From Agrypnia vestita (lineage: Eukaryota; Arthropoda; Insecta; Trichoptera; Phryganeidae), in assembly GCA_016648135.1 (NCBI GenBank), contig JADDOH010024901.1, positions 1 through 64,000 on the forward strand: a DNA stretch of 64,000 bases. The letters are read 5' to 3'. The position numbers and the translations under genes were made by a program. Each line of letters opens with the position of its first letter. The stretch's first letter is position 1. Of this stretch, positions 44,456 through 54,751 are shown one piece after another. The notes beneath the pieces were generated by a model. The model saw only the letters and a program-made list of their open reading frames with translations. It was not told where the DNA came from and did no database searches.

Positions 44456-46592
44456 GTGAGTCACTTGTTGCACTCTTTCCCACATGCGATCTCGCTGCGT
44501 GTCAATTGTTGTGCCGTTGTTGTTTCCGTGCGTGTATTGGAGATTCGTGCCGGCAAAATGCAACGCAGAGCTTCGCAAATTTTTAAATGACAAGTTTGAC
44601 TTTTTGAGAATGCTGACGCCTGTGAAAAATATTTGACTACTCATCTTATTGTTCGACCACTAATAACACTGGTAGTGGCGCATTACAGGGTGGTAATGAA
44701 TTTTTAAAATATATGTGTGAAACGATGAGGGGAATTTTATAAATAATTGTAAATCCTGGTAACATTTAGGTGCCCGCACGAAGATATGAATGAATTGTTA
44801 TTTTTAGTTTCTATATCGATACCTTGACTTTTACATTGTACTTAGTGTAGAATAGTTTTCATGGAAGGCTGTATGTACTATTCGAAAGATTCGTGTATGT
44901 ATATTTCGGTGTTCAACGCGTAGTTGACGTACCTATTGGATCACAAATAAATGTTGTGTTGAAATTTTTGTTATAGTAAAATAAAAAAATGTCATCTCAC
45001 TCATGTCAATAGTGAAACGTGAATGTCTTCACTCACATTCCATTATTACTTTTCCTCGTACCCTAAAAATATGTTTTGCTCCCTTATAGTACTTGAACTA
45101 GTCCAGCAGAAGTAGTACCAGGTTATAACCCAAAAGATTAATACCAGATTATAACCATTGTATTTAATAATAACTAAATATTTTATTGTTGATTAAACGG
45201 AACAGAATAAATTTATTTTTACAAAAAAGTTTTTATAAAATTACTATACATTTTCTAAGACATGTATATTACTTTTCATGTTATACAGGGTGTAAAAACA
45301 TGTAATCATGGCTAACAGTGGAGCATGGTAAATGTTCACAAGCGATTATGTATTTATATAACCTTTCAATATATTTTTATAAACTAGGTGATTTGTTCTC
45401 ATCTGCATCTACGTGTCTGCAATTGACTTTCGCCCTTTACCCGTGCTAGGCCCTACGAAAGGCTATTTCGGTCGCTTGGCGGCCAATACTTGCATATATC
45501 TGCAATTGGCATATCTGCAATTTGGCTATGGTGGCCGCTACTTGACCATCGGTGTCTGCTTGCTGCTTGGCCCTGCTGTAGGCAATGATGGCAATCATCT
45601 GATTTTACTTTTGTAACCGATTTTCATGTTTTTTTCACCAATTTTAAAGCCAAGGTGGAATTTTAAAATTAATTTTAATTTGATAAAATGCTACTCAAGC
45701 ACACAAATATGCTTTTAAAATAGGTTATCAATTTTCAAAATGACTCTCTTTGCCAGATAATCATATTCAAATACGTTACCCTGTATTCTTGTCAAAGTGG
45801 CGCTGTTGCTTCTAATCCCCCATATCTTTGCCTAATAGTTTTCTATCACTCTTCTCTTCAGTTTTTTTTTCATTCCGACCATGCAAACTTTATACATAAC
45901 CCGCTTATCAAAAAGGTTATGCTTGCCTAAGAAAAATATTAACTAAATAAAATTGATTTTGTAATACAGTCCTCTATTGATGGCAATGACTCAATTATTG
46001 TCCCATCCTTTCGTTGCAACGCCTTCTAAAGACCATCTTCTCTTATAGTATTGTATCCCACGTATACTGTAGTAACACTGAGTATATTCGACGTGATTAA
46101 GACCCAAACTAACCTAACCTAACCTAACAAATAATCGTACCTTAAGCTTTAAATCACCTAAGTATTGACTCAGAATTCGGGCTTGTGTTTTGAGTTTAAA
46201 CTTCCAATGGTGTATATTTGATGAATATATACACAACATAATTAATGTATTATTTTATTGTTCTGTCATGGCGTCGCTACAATTGTTGTTTTACATAACA
46301 CCTATTACAAATAAAATCTATTTTGAAATTAAAATCATGTCAATGTTTTTTATTTTTTATTAATTACATTTGCGATATAAGCTAGCGACATAAAATTTAT
46401 GAAATATTTTCGTTGCACATGAATATATAAAATTGCGAATTTAAAAATACCTTGAATGCTTTTCATTTGTATTGTTGTCTTGTAGCGCTTATTGGAAATG
46501 TTATATGTATCTTGTACAGTGAAATTATGTTTTCTTTTTATTTAAATAAAGATAAATTTTCATCTTCCCATCTTTAAATGTTGTTATGCTAT
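44456..46592 (+). other. Probable start of a long first intron
   Basis: Begins with GTGAGT. AT-rich, no recognised exon. Contains TATACAGGGTGTAAAAACAT at 45283, a terminus seen in many insect repeats, and CCTAACCTAACCTAAC near 46115. Short ORFs lack domains. Confidence 0.35.
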
Positions 46593-46650
46593 GAAAATAG
46601 GACTAACTTGCTGGTTTCCTGGAATGGGGTTCGAACCACCGACCACCAGA
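46593..46650 (-). repeat. tRNA-derived SINE fragment, second family
   Basis: AATAGGACTAACTTGCTGGT...GGGGTTCGAACCACCGACCA. The minus strand contains the B box GGTTCGAACCCC. Pairs with 15174-15290. Confidence 0.5.
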
Positions 46651-46749
46651 TCCTCGTAGCTGTTTCGATTCTTGCAGCATTTGTTGTATAATAAAGTGAG
46701 CAAATAATTGTCGAATATTGCGAGAATGTTCGTAGGTACTAGTGATATA

Positions 46750-47160
46750 TAGGTGTCACATAGCTAGAAGCAAAAACTTCACAGGTGGATTCCTGCCTTG
46801 ATAATGAGAATAAAATGTTCAAGCAACCATTACGATCAATAGTTATGGAGATAGACACAATATCAAGTTTGCATTTTTTCCAATATTTCTGACTTATTTT
46901 TGCAAAAAGTTGAACTATCATTACAATAAGTTATATCGATTATGAAAAATTCATTCGCTATAATACAAGTCGAATAAAATGATAAAAACCTTGCTAAAAT
47001 TGAAAATAGAATTATTTTACAAAGTTGAAAAAAAAAATGAAAATTTTGATGTTGTATATATCTCCATTACAGTTGATTAGGCCATGGTTGCTTGAACGTT
47101 TTCAACTCCTTATCAAGGAATCCACCTGCAACGTTTTTGCTATGAGGCACCCTGTATAGA
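46750..47160. mobile_element. FB-related foldback element, subfamily 2
   Basis: Left end GGTGTCACATAGCTAGAAGC...TTCACAGGTGGATTCCTGCC, right end GGAATCCACCTGCAACGTTT...GAGGCACCCTGTA; arms of about 180 bp. The interior shares the TCAATAGTTATGGAGATA block with FB but the outer ~60 bp differ. Confidence 0.65.
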
Positions 47161-47604
47161 GAATTTTTATAGTAATCTCACAGAGAAACGAGTCTAAAAC
47201 CCCTGCTAGGAGAGGCCAGTCTCATGCCCACTACTATAAAATATTTATTTGACTGTATAAAGTATACTTAGATACAGTAAGGACCTACACGTCAAGATAT
47301 ATATGTAATTACATTTAAATTTCGTAAAAATTACAGTAAACATATGAATTACTTTACTGCCTTTTTGTTTAGTTTCTCTCGCTAAACTCCGTCGAATTGT
47401 TTTTTTTTATTTATTTGCATTGTATTAAATTTTGCGTTGCTGGTTTTTAAATGTTTTGAACATTGAAAATCGGTCTTGGGCCGCTTCAAAGCTTCGGTGC
47501 GTATTGTTCGGCGTATCGGTGAGGCTTTTATAAATATATACATGAATGTTATGACTGGTAACTGAAGAACCAAAAGAACTCATGACCGATTGAATTTGAG
47601 GGAT

Positions 47605-47738
47605 GCCATAAGACCGCAACTGAATCACAATAGATTCTTTGTTATACATTGTTATAAAAACGTCGCGTGCGGCAAGACCGCGACTGAATCACTATAGATT
47701 CTTTGTTATACATTGCTATAAAATACGCGTGCGGCAAG
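47605..47738 (+). repeat. Two-copy tandem repeat, ~68-bp unit
   Basis: GCCATAAGACCGCAACTGAA...ACGTCGCGTGCG is followed by GCAAGACCGCGACTGAATCA...TACGCGTGCG. Non-coding. Confidence 0.75.
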
Positions 47739-47839
47739 TAAAAAAAATAACAGCAAACTCCTATTACGATGATGACTCCTTTCTTTAATAATAATATCAC
47801 AGTACATAACTTGTAAAACAAGTTTCAAACGGAAAAAAT

Positions 47840-48690
47840 TTAAGGGTTCGGCGTACATTTTTGATGTTATACTTGGGCGCAATGCGAGTGAAATTTTAGG
47901 ACGCAACGAAATGCGCGCGCATCGTGCAACGGAATATTTTCACACCATGAGATCACGATTCACCAATCAAAAGCTTAGATGCCGGTTTTATGGGGAAAGT
48001 TTAACTTTAATGATGAACTAGTGATGGCATCATGTTTTAAAATGGTGATATGAGAATTGCATTTATTCCGTGCGCTGTTATTATTATTATTTTATATATT
48101 TAATAATAAATACATTGTTTTTACAATAAAGATAGTGACAGTTTTTACAATGGTATATTTCTCTTCTACATGAGTAATATAACTCGTGAGTAGGAGAGGA
48201 GTATCATTATATTTTAAATATCTTAAATAGCTAGTCGTACATACTATGTAGGTACCTATAGGTAGGTATATAAGAAGAAAAAAAACTAATATGCGATAAT
48301 CATAGTGTAATTATGTGAGACAACGGTAAAATAAACTTATTATAAGCAAAAAAATTAAAAATGAATACAGTAAAGATAAAATAATGGAAAATTTTAAGCA
48401 AAGATAATAACAGTAAGCAGTATAAATAAAATTCAATTAAAAACAATCTATTATTAAAGAAATATTCTAAAGAATTATATAATAAAATTTATACACGATT
48501 AAGTAATATGTAGAATTCATATATAATAAAATGAAAATTTAATTAACTCTGAGGGTATTTTTTCATACTTTTCTTAAAGGCCTCATAATTTTTATCAATT
48601 CTTGTTTTCTATTTCTATATTCCTATTGCTTATATAGTTTTCATAATATATTTGTGAACAAATTCATTATGTTTTATTTCTTTTTTAATT
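47840..48690 (+). repeat. Dispersed repeat family T, copy 1
   Basis: GGTTCGGCGTACATTTTTGA, the GCAACGAAATGCGCGCGCAT block and TCCGTGCGCTGTTATT match 51750-52265. A later block TTCCTATTGCTTATATAGTT (48625) matches 52310. About 500 bp of AT-rich DNA intervenes here and not in the other copy. Confidence 0.65.
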
Positions 48691-49010
48691 TTTATACAAG
48701 CAAAATGCAATCGATGTATATTCTAATTCGTGTTGTATACATACGTAGGCATTTTGTCCAGTTATGTTCCAGTGCAGGGTATACAACAGAGTACGCAATT
48801 TTTATGTAAGCCAAAGGAGTATAATAATTATAAGAAGTAAAATAGTATAGAAAGTAAACGCACCCAATTTTTTTTTCATAGAATTGTAATAATCTTTACG
48901 CAAGAAACCTTTTATCTTTGTATTTAATTTGAAATTCGTTACTACATTCAAAGTCGCGCTCGGATGGAAAATGAACTAGGGACCGAAACACGCGAACTAT
49001 ATCGTTCGGA
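48691..49010. other. No gene seen
   Basis: AT-rich; no recognisable content. Confidence 0.4.
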
Positions 49011-49035
49011 CGAACGGATCTTTTAGATCCGTTCG
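49011..49035. repeat. 11-bp perfect hairpin
   Basis: CGAACGGATCT-TTT-AGATCCGTTCG; flanking CGG/CCG bases extend it with a mismatch. Could be a decayed element end; no terminator context. Confidence 0.6.
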
Positions 49036-49361
49036 CCCGAATTTGTGATACAGACCCACTGGTACATATATCATCTGATCTTACCCACGTCTACTGGCAC
49101 GTTTCTGTCGAGAAACATTTGTTTTCGTCTCCCTATTGTAACGAGCCGGTCTCGGGGTTGCCATGCCATTGTGAAGCGGTCTTTGGCATGTTGAAAGCCA
49201 AACCGATTTAAAATTTAACACTACGCGACCAGCGGCGCTTGCTCCAGTATTCCGTTGACAGCGTGATTATTCATTGGATCACCATGGTAATTGTGCATTT
49301 TAGTTTCATAAGCCCTGTTACGTACTTATAGGTAATTTATATATAAATAAAATACTTAAAA

Positions 49362-49578
49362 TACTTGTATAACACCACTTATGAGTTTAAGTTGCATACG
49401 AATAGTTTTGAGAACTGCAGATTTTCTCATCTGCAGGTGAGAATATAAAATAAAATATGTTTTAAAATATAAACTGAACATATGCTTAGTTTATATTCTC
49501 ACCTGTAGATGAGAACATCTGTAGTTCTCGAAACTAGTCATGTGTAACTTAAACTCAAAAGTGGTCTTATACAAGTAA
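49362..49578. repeat. Penelope-type inverted terminal repeats with hammerhead-like core
   Basis: Arms of about 80 bp (TACTTGTATAACACCACTTA...GAGTTTAAGTT and the inverse). The right arm (49503-49539) has GATGA, a perfect 6-bp stem II (GAGAAC/GTTCTC), GAAAC, TA, GTC; the first box is decayed (CTGTAGATGA). The left-arm motif lost GAAAC. Confidence 0.6.
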
Positions 49579-51647
49579 TTTTTTTATGTATAAATTATCA
49601 TGTCATTCCACAAAGTTAATGCCAAATCTATAAATAATATACTTATAGGTATTTAAAGACAATAACCACTGATATTTATGCAAAAATTTTAAGTAGTCAG
49701 ATATTCAAACTGATAGTTTCACATTCTGCATTCATTTTTATTTTAAAACTAAAAAAATAAGGCGTGTGATCAATATACTCCTATGTGAATCTGTGCTATA
49801 TAAATCCTACACCCTTTAACCGAACTATACCAAATTTTGCGTTTTCCATGTATTTATATTTGATTATATCTAATTACACTCTTTGATATACCTAAATCTT
49901 TTTTTTATAGTTACACTGTTATAGTTACCCTCCATCCTCCCCCGATATAAATAAAAATATGTGTGTATTATAGCAAATGTCCTCCAATTTCGCTCAATTG
50001 CACTCTCGAGGAAAAAAATCATCCCCGGGGAAATCTTCTTAAATCCTCTCCCCCCCCCCCTCGCCCTCGGGAAACTCCGGGCACCGATCACTAGTATCCA
50101 ATACAAAATACTGTAATCGCATGTAAAAAACGCCAACATTTATGTTATTCAAATAATGCAGTCATCAAAGGTTTTTCAATATGAACATCCACATATTACG
50201 TTATGTTTGATATTACAACCAGTCATTTTCAATTAATCGTCGCTATTTTTTTTAATTTACTAATACACAATGAATATTGCTAGTAATTTTATTTTATTTT
50301 ATTTGGGAAACATACAGTACAATTTAAAAAAATATATATATAATATAAAAAAAATATTCGTGAGTATGACCAGTAAAGTTTCCTCGAAGCTGGTAAAAAA
50401 AAAACTAAATAAAAAACAATGATAAAGAGTATGTGATAAATAATATATATTTCAAAGATTTAAAATATGATAATGCATAAAATGGGAGGGGTGGGATTCA
50501 ATTAAAGTAGTATCAAATCAATAGTCATAAATGAGATTACGGAGTTTCATTTTAAATAAAAGCAAATTGTCAATAAAAATGTCTAGATTATTTGTAAAAT
50601 TTAACATATTGTATTTTGAGGTGCAACGTGTTACAAAGCAGTTTTTTAAGTAGTTAGTCTTACCAAAGTTTGCGTAAAATAAATTATTTGAACGCGTTGA
50701 GTATGTAGGACAACTTAAACCTATTTGCTCTAATAAATAGGGCGAGTCAACCAAGTTATTCAAGATTTTATAAAAATGTGTAAGTAATGTGTCGCATATC
50801 TAATAAATTGAATTACAAATCCTTTATGGTGTTGCGTTCTTCCTCTCTGCATATATGCGGTATACAAAATATATGCGGTAATAATGTTTAGCAGTTGCGC
50901 AGTCCTTTATGCGCTTTCAAGATGAATCTCCAAGAGAAATCTCATGCGTTTAGATGTACGTACAGTCCCGAAACTTATATCAAATATTTTAGACACATAG
51001 AAACAGAATAATTACAAGTATAATAAATATCAAATATTTTAGACACATAGAAGCAGATTAATTACGAGTATAATAAAAAAAATGTTTAAAAAATAGCAAA
51101 TACTCGGGCAGCTAATGCATTCTGGAGTAATATTATATCAAACACTATACCTACTTAACGACTATAACATAGAAGGACTATACACTTAACAACTTTTAAT
51201 TACAGATAACATCGATTTACGAATTATCTCCTCCCCAACATAAGTATTTTTCAAATGTTATTGAATATTACAATATATTCTTAATCAAAAACGAAGGTTT
51301 TCGCGACGAAAAAATATTAAATCATTATAGAAAAACAAGTTGCGATCAATATGCAAAAGCTGTAAGTTTTTGGGTAATGCAAAGTGTGTATATTGGTGCG
51401 AACACTTTTCTTAAAGTTGTTCAAAGTAGCGCTAAACACATCCAACTCATCCACAACACAACTGATCATATAACCTGTAAATCCTGGTTTTATTTTCTTA
51501 GCGCAGGCGTTTAGTTTAGTTTGAAAATATTAGGAATATTGAAGCAACACATGTCCTTTGTACGCCACCTGCATTTTTTGCAAAAATTGAAAGGGTTTTT
51601 ATCGTTTTATTTTAGTATTGAAGCGAATGAATTTTTCATATATGGCG
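49579..51647. other. No gene seen
   Basis: AT-rich. A C-rich patch (50048-50062) and a possible Helitron-like CTAGT end at 50091. A duplicated block TATTTTAGACACATAGAA at 50985 and 51033. A short FB fragment lies at 51595-51650. Confidence 0.4.
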
Positions 51648-51869
51648 TATAAAAGCAAAGGCAGCAATATCCAAATAAATTGAATGCAGTCGTCCAGGAT
51701 TACTAATTTAAAATGTACTGGATTCAAGATTTTATAGGAAACATTTAAGAGTTCGGCGTAAATTTTTGATTTTTCAAAGCAAGAAAACACTTTGTGGCTT
51801 GACATTATAAGACAATGAAGAATAAATTAAATATTATGTTTTAAACCACTTTATCGCTATATATTTGTC

Positions 51870-51901
51870 AACTAGTTTCGGTTGGACTCAACCTTTTTCA
51901 G
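51870..51901 (-). ncRNA. Hammerhead-type motif, left arm (degenerate)
   Basis: Minus strand: CTGAAAA, stem II GGTTG/CAACC, GAAAC, TA, GTT. The CUGAUGA box carries two changes, so activity is doubtful. Confidence 0.4.
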
Positions 51902-51985
51902 GACAATTATAATATAAACTAATATATAAACAATATAAACAATAAATAATGTAAACAATTATAATAAGTTTATATTATAATTATC

Positions 51986-52017
51986 CTGAAGAAGGTTGAG
52001 TCCAACCGAAACTAGTT
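51986..52017 (+). ncRNA. Hammerhead-type motif, right arm
   Basis: CTGAAGA (51986-51992), stem II GGTTG-AGTC-CAACC, GAAAC (52008-52012), TA, GTT. One base change in the first box (T to A). Confidence 0.45.
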
Positions 52018-52566
52018 AACAAATATATAGCGATAAAGTGGTTTAAAACATAGTATTTAATTTATTCTTAATTGTCGTAAATTTTTGATGTTATACTTTG
52101 GCGCGTTGAGAGTGACATTTTAGGGCGCAACGAAATGCGCGCGCATCGTGCAACGGAATATTTACACACCATGAGGTCACGATTCACCAATCAAGAGCTT
52201 GTTTTAAGTGATGGCATCAAGTTTTAAAATGGTGTTATGAGAATTGCACTTACTCCGTGCGCTACAATTGTTGTTTATTTTCTATTAGTCTTATTTTCTA
52301 TTTCTGTATTCCTAATGCTTATGTAGTTTTCATAATATAATTGTGAACAAATTCGTTATGTGTTATTATGAATTTTATAGAAAACATAGCCTACAAATTT
52401 ATAGGAAACATGAATTTGGAAGGGACAGATACATAAAATCTAGAATTCAATACATTTTAAATTAGTAATCCTCGGTGACTATATTCAAAACATTTTTTTT
52501 ATTTTTTGGATATTGCTGCCTTTAATTTTTTACCCCATATGTAATCAATATCAAGTTATAATTTAT

Positions 52567-52686
52567 AGAAATTAACTTTGTATACACCACTTTATTTCAA
52601 TAAAAAAGTGGTGTATATAAAGTTAATTTCTATAAATTATAATTATAATATCACCACAAAATAATTTTGCTGTGTTTGAAGAAGAA
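52567..52686 (+). repeat. Penelope tail inverted repeat plus ORF start peptide
   Basis: AGAAATTAACTTTGTATACACCACTTT is followed directly by its inverse (AAAGTGGTGTATATAAAGTT), then 52648-52686 encodes ISPQNNFAVFEEE, with ATA where the related copies have ATG. Hammerhead cores are missing. Confidence 0.55.
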
Positions 52687-52689
52687 AAT

Positions 52690-52832
52690 ATCAAGTTACT
52701 CTAACGATAGTTCAACTTAATGCAAAAAGTAACTCAGAAATGTTGTAAAAAATATAAACTTTGATAACGTCCATCTCCACGAATATAGATATTAGGTCAT
52801 GGTTGCTTGAACAATTTTGACTCATAATGCAC
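52690..52832 (+). repeat. FB foldback fragment
   Basis: TCAAGTTACTCTAACGATAG...AACTCAGAAATGTTGTAAAA...TTAGGTCATGGTTGCTTGAA; right arm only. Confidence 0.55.
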
Positions 52833-52842
52833 GTGTGTATTC

Positions 52843-53540
52843 AATTGAATTCAATTCAATTTATTTGATAATATGTACATTACAAACAAAATGTTTAAGG
52901 CATACATATTAGGAAGTATATATCAAAATGAAAATATTTAATAAATTAAATTTAACATAAAATCTGGTCAAAGGTGTAGGAGTATCCCGCTTCGGAAAAC
53001 CCCTTCAGACACATGGAATATATCAATACCCAAAGCGATTTTGTTCAGCATAGTTGTGGCTCCTCCAACAGGCATAACCATCGGCAGGTTGGTCCTGTAT
53101 ATTGGAATGGGAAACAATCTATGCTGACGATGTCTAATGTAATTATCAGTAAGATACAAACCAATGCTCTGCATAATTTCAGGATTATCGATCATACCGC
53201 GCAACAATCGATAAAAATGGGTAATCAAATACACATTCCTTCTAGTCTCTAGACTATTGTAGCCAAGCATACCCTGGAGAAACTCGGATGGGTAAAGCCA
53301 AGGATAATGCCCTCATGGTGTAGAGATATCTCAGAAACTTCTTTTGAACTTTCTCCACCATAAGAGAGTACTTGCCCTCCTGTGGCCCCCAGATCATCGA
53401 GCCACTCTCGAGTCTACTCCGCACCAAGGAGTTGTAAAGAGTTCTCAATACGCGGGTATTCTCGAAAACCCTGGCAGTGCGCAGAACAAATCCTAACATT
53501 CTCAAAGCATTACCTCTATATAATCGTGAAATGTTAGGTT
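52843..53540 (-). pseudogene. Non-LTR retrotransposon C-terminal fragment (minus)
   Basis: The 3' tail is (TTGAA)-type (52843-52875 on the plus strand). Upstream on the minus strand the frames read MLGFVLRTARVFENTRVLRT, LYNSLVRSRLESGSMIWGPQ, VEKVQKKFLRYLY. After a shift: LRGMIDNPEIMQSIGLYL, IPIYRTNLPMV, NKIALGIDIFHVS. This is the post-RT thumb/C-terminal region of a Jockey- or R1-like LINE (LY.SLVRS.LE.GS.IW.P...E..Q..FLR). 5'-truncated, with at least one frameshift. Confidence 0.7.
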
Positions 53541-53639
53541 GCTTACAAATCTAACACCTAGATTTTTAACATTTGATGTTCTTGTCAGATTTTGGTCGTT
53601 CATTTTGTAGCGAAAAAATAGAGTTTTTTGTTAATAGAG

Positions 53640-53990
53640 TGTGTAGTTTTTCCTACCCTACCGCGACTTACGAGGGATGAGACGGGTTTGGCGCGGCTGT
53701 GGTCGAAGCGGCAGCGAGGTGGGCGTGACGTCACCCGCCTCGCGTCCTCCTCGCGCGGACACCGGTCGGGCTGGTCTCCCCGGCGCGCTCCGTCTGCTTC
53801 CGCCGCGGGCGCGCGCTTCCTGCCCGGAGCCGGTCCACCGGACAGCGCACAAACACGCTCGTTTCCATTCAGACTGATTGCGCGCCGGCCATTGTTGCCC
53901 TTGTCGGTGCGCGCCGCCTTTTTAACGGACTTTTTCGAGACGCAGCGCGGCCGCGTCGCCGCTTCCGAACCCAACTGTTAAACGCACACG
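53640..53990. promoter_or_regulatory. CpG-rich, TATA-less promoter-like island
   Basis: An abrupt GC- and CpG-rich block in AT-rich DNA, with a perfect cAMP-response-type TGACGTCA (53727-53734), several CGCGCG words and an initiator-like TCAGA at 53870. Such blocks in insects often mark promoters and 5' untranslated regions. Overlapping long frames on both strands are expected from composition; no splice donor or signal settles the direction. Confidence 0.45.
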
Positions 53991-54251
53991 TGTGTGAAAC
54001 AAGTGCACTTTTTCCTGACCGGGCCTAACCTAACACAACGTGTAACTGTGCGTGTTTGATTTATTTCATTTTTCAATTTTGTTTTTTATTTAGTAAGATG
54101 ATACGAGACGATTTTCACTATCTCAACTTGATGGAAATTCGTAAAGAATGTCAAAATAAGTATTGAACTCAGTCGGCTTAAATATTTTAAAAAAAAATTA
54201 CCAAAAAAACTTTTGCATTTTAATTATTGATAGCATTTAATGCTAAGATAT

Positions 54252-54590
54252 TTATAAATAAAAAAAAGTAACCCATAAAAACCAAGTTTTTACAATACTC
54301 CCTTTGTCATTTTCGGGTTTCGTGTCTACCATATGCGTCGGAATCTCCATACTTACTAAATTGTATGAGAAAACCATTAAAATTTTGAAAAATCCAAAAT
54401 TATACTGTAATTATTATTTTTATTAACGAAAATTTGATAGATCTTCTTGATCGTCGCCGCGAGTCTATTTGCAAAGTTTCAGCTCGATTGGATCACGGGA
54501 AAATGGTTAAAAATCGATCCAAAGTTTTTTCGTCAAGCAAGCAAGCAGACGCCACGAGTTAATAGAAAGGAAGTAAAAATTGTAATTAAT
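54252..54590 (-). repeat. Dispersed repeat family G, inverted copy
   Basis: AACCCATAAAAACCAAGTTT...GGATCACGGGAAAATGGTTA...CAGACGCCACGAGTTAA; the reverse complement of the 5745 unit. Best-preserved copy, about 340 bp. Confidence 0.7.
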
Positions 54591-54594
54591 ATGA

Positions 54595-54751
54595 ATTTTA
54601 GAAGTCTCACAGAGACAAAGCTATTTATATGAGAAACGTGAGGAAGTCTTTTTATACGCAGGTCCAGGGTATACGACCGGTATGAGCTAATTTAAGGGCT
54701 TACTCTACACAATGCAACGTTCACCAATTCCATTACAAGAACTTCCATATA
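54595..54751 (+). repeat. Dispersed repeat family S, copy hit by mariner 4
   Basis: GAAGTCTCACAGAGACAAAG, TATATGAGAAACGTG, GGAAGTCTTTTTATACG, AAGGGCTTA, CAACGTTCACCAATTCC, then TA and mariner 4. Confidence 0.65.

Larger units (their letters stand above)
51771..52075. mobile_element. Penelope terminal-repeat foldback with 14-bp target duplication
   Basis: CGTAAATTTTTGAT occurs at 51757-51770 and 52076-52089, bracketing a 305-bp insert. The insert is mostly two ~100-bp inverted arms (TAAACCACTTTATCGCTATA...) with a hammerhead-type core in each. It breaks up family T, so it is younger than that element. Confidence 0.75.
51648..52535. mobile_element. Dispersed family T element, copy 2, with inverted ends
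   Basis: Left AAAGGCAGCAATATCCAAAT...CAGGATTACTAATTTAAAAT and right ACATTTTAAATTAGTAATCC...GGATATTGCTGCCTTTAA are inverted copies of about 75-90 bp. The interior matches family T at 47840. It is interrupted by the insert at 51771-52075. No coding. Confidence 0.65.

Noticed and set aside
43971..44644. Frames of 114-170 residues overlapping the signal-peptide exon
   Set aside because: They run antisense or in other frames through the GC-rich promoter; the exon frame alone has a signal peptide and splice donor.
45413..45616. 67-residue ORF
   Set aside because: Repetitive Gly/Leu-rich translation from an internally repeated stretch (TGCAATTGGC, CTTGGC words); no domain.
46110..46130. Telomere-type CCTAA repeats
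   Set aside because: Only about three units; too short to be telomeric or an interstitial array.
50048..50094. Helitron end at the C-rich patch before CTAGT
   Set aside because: The hairpin is poor, no 5' partner was seen and there is no second copy in the window.
53600..53981. Overlapping 117-124 residue frames on both strands of the CpG island
   Set aside because: Long frames on both strands are expected in GC-rich DNA with few stops; the peptides are Arg/Ala/Pro-rich with no domain.
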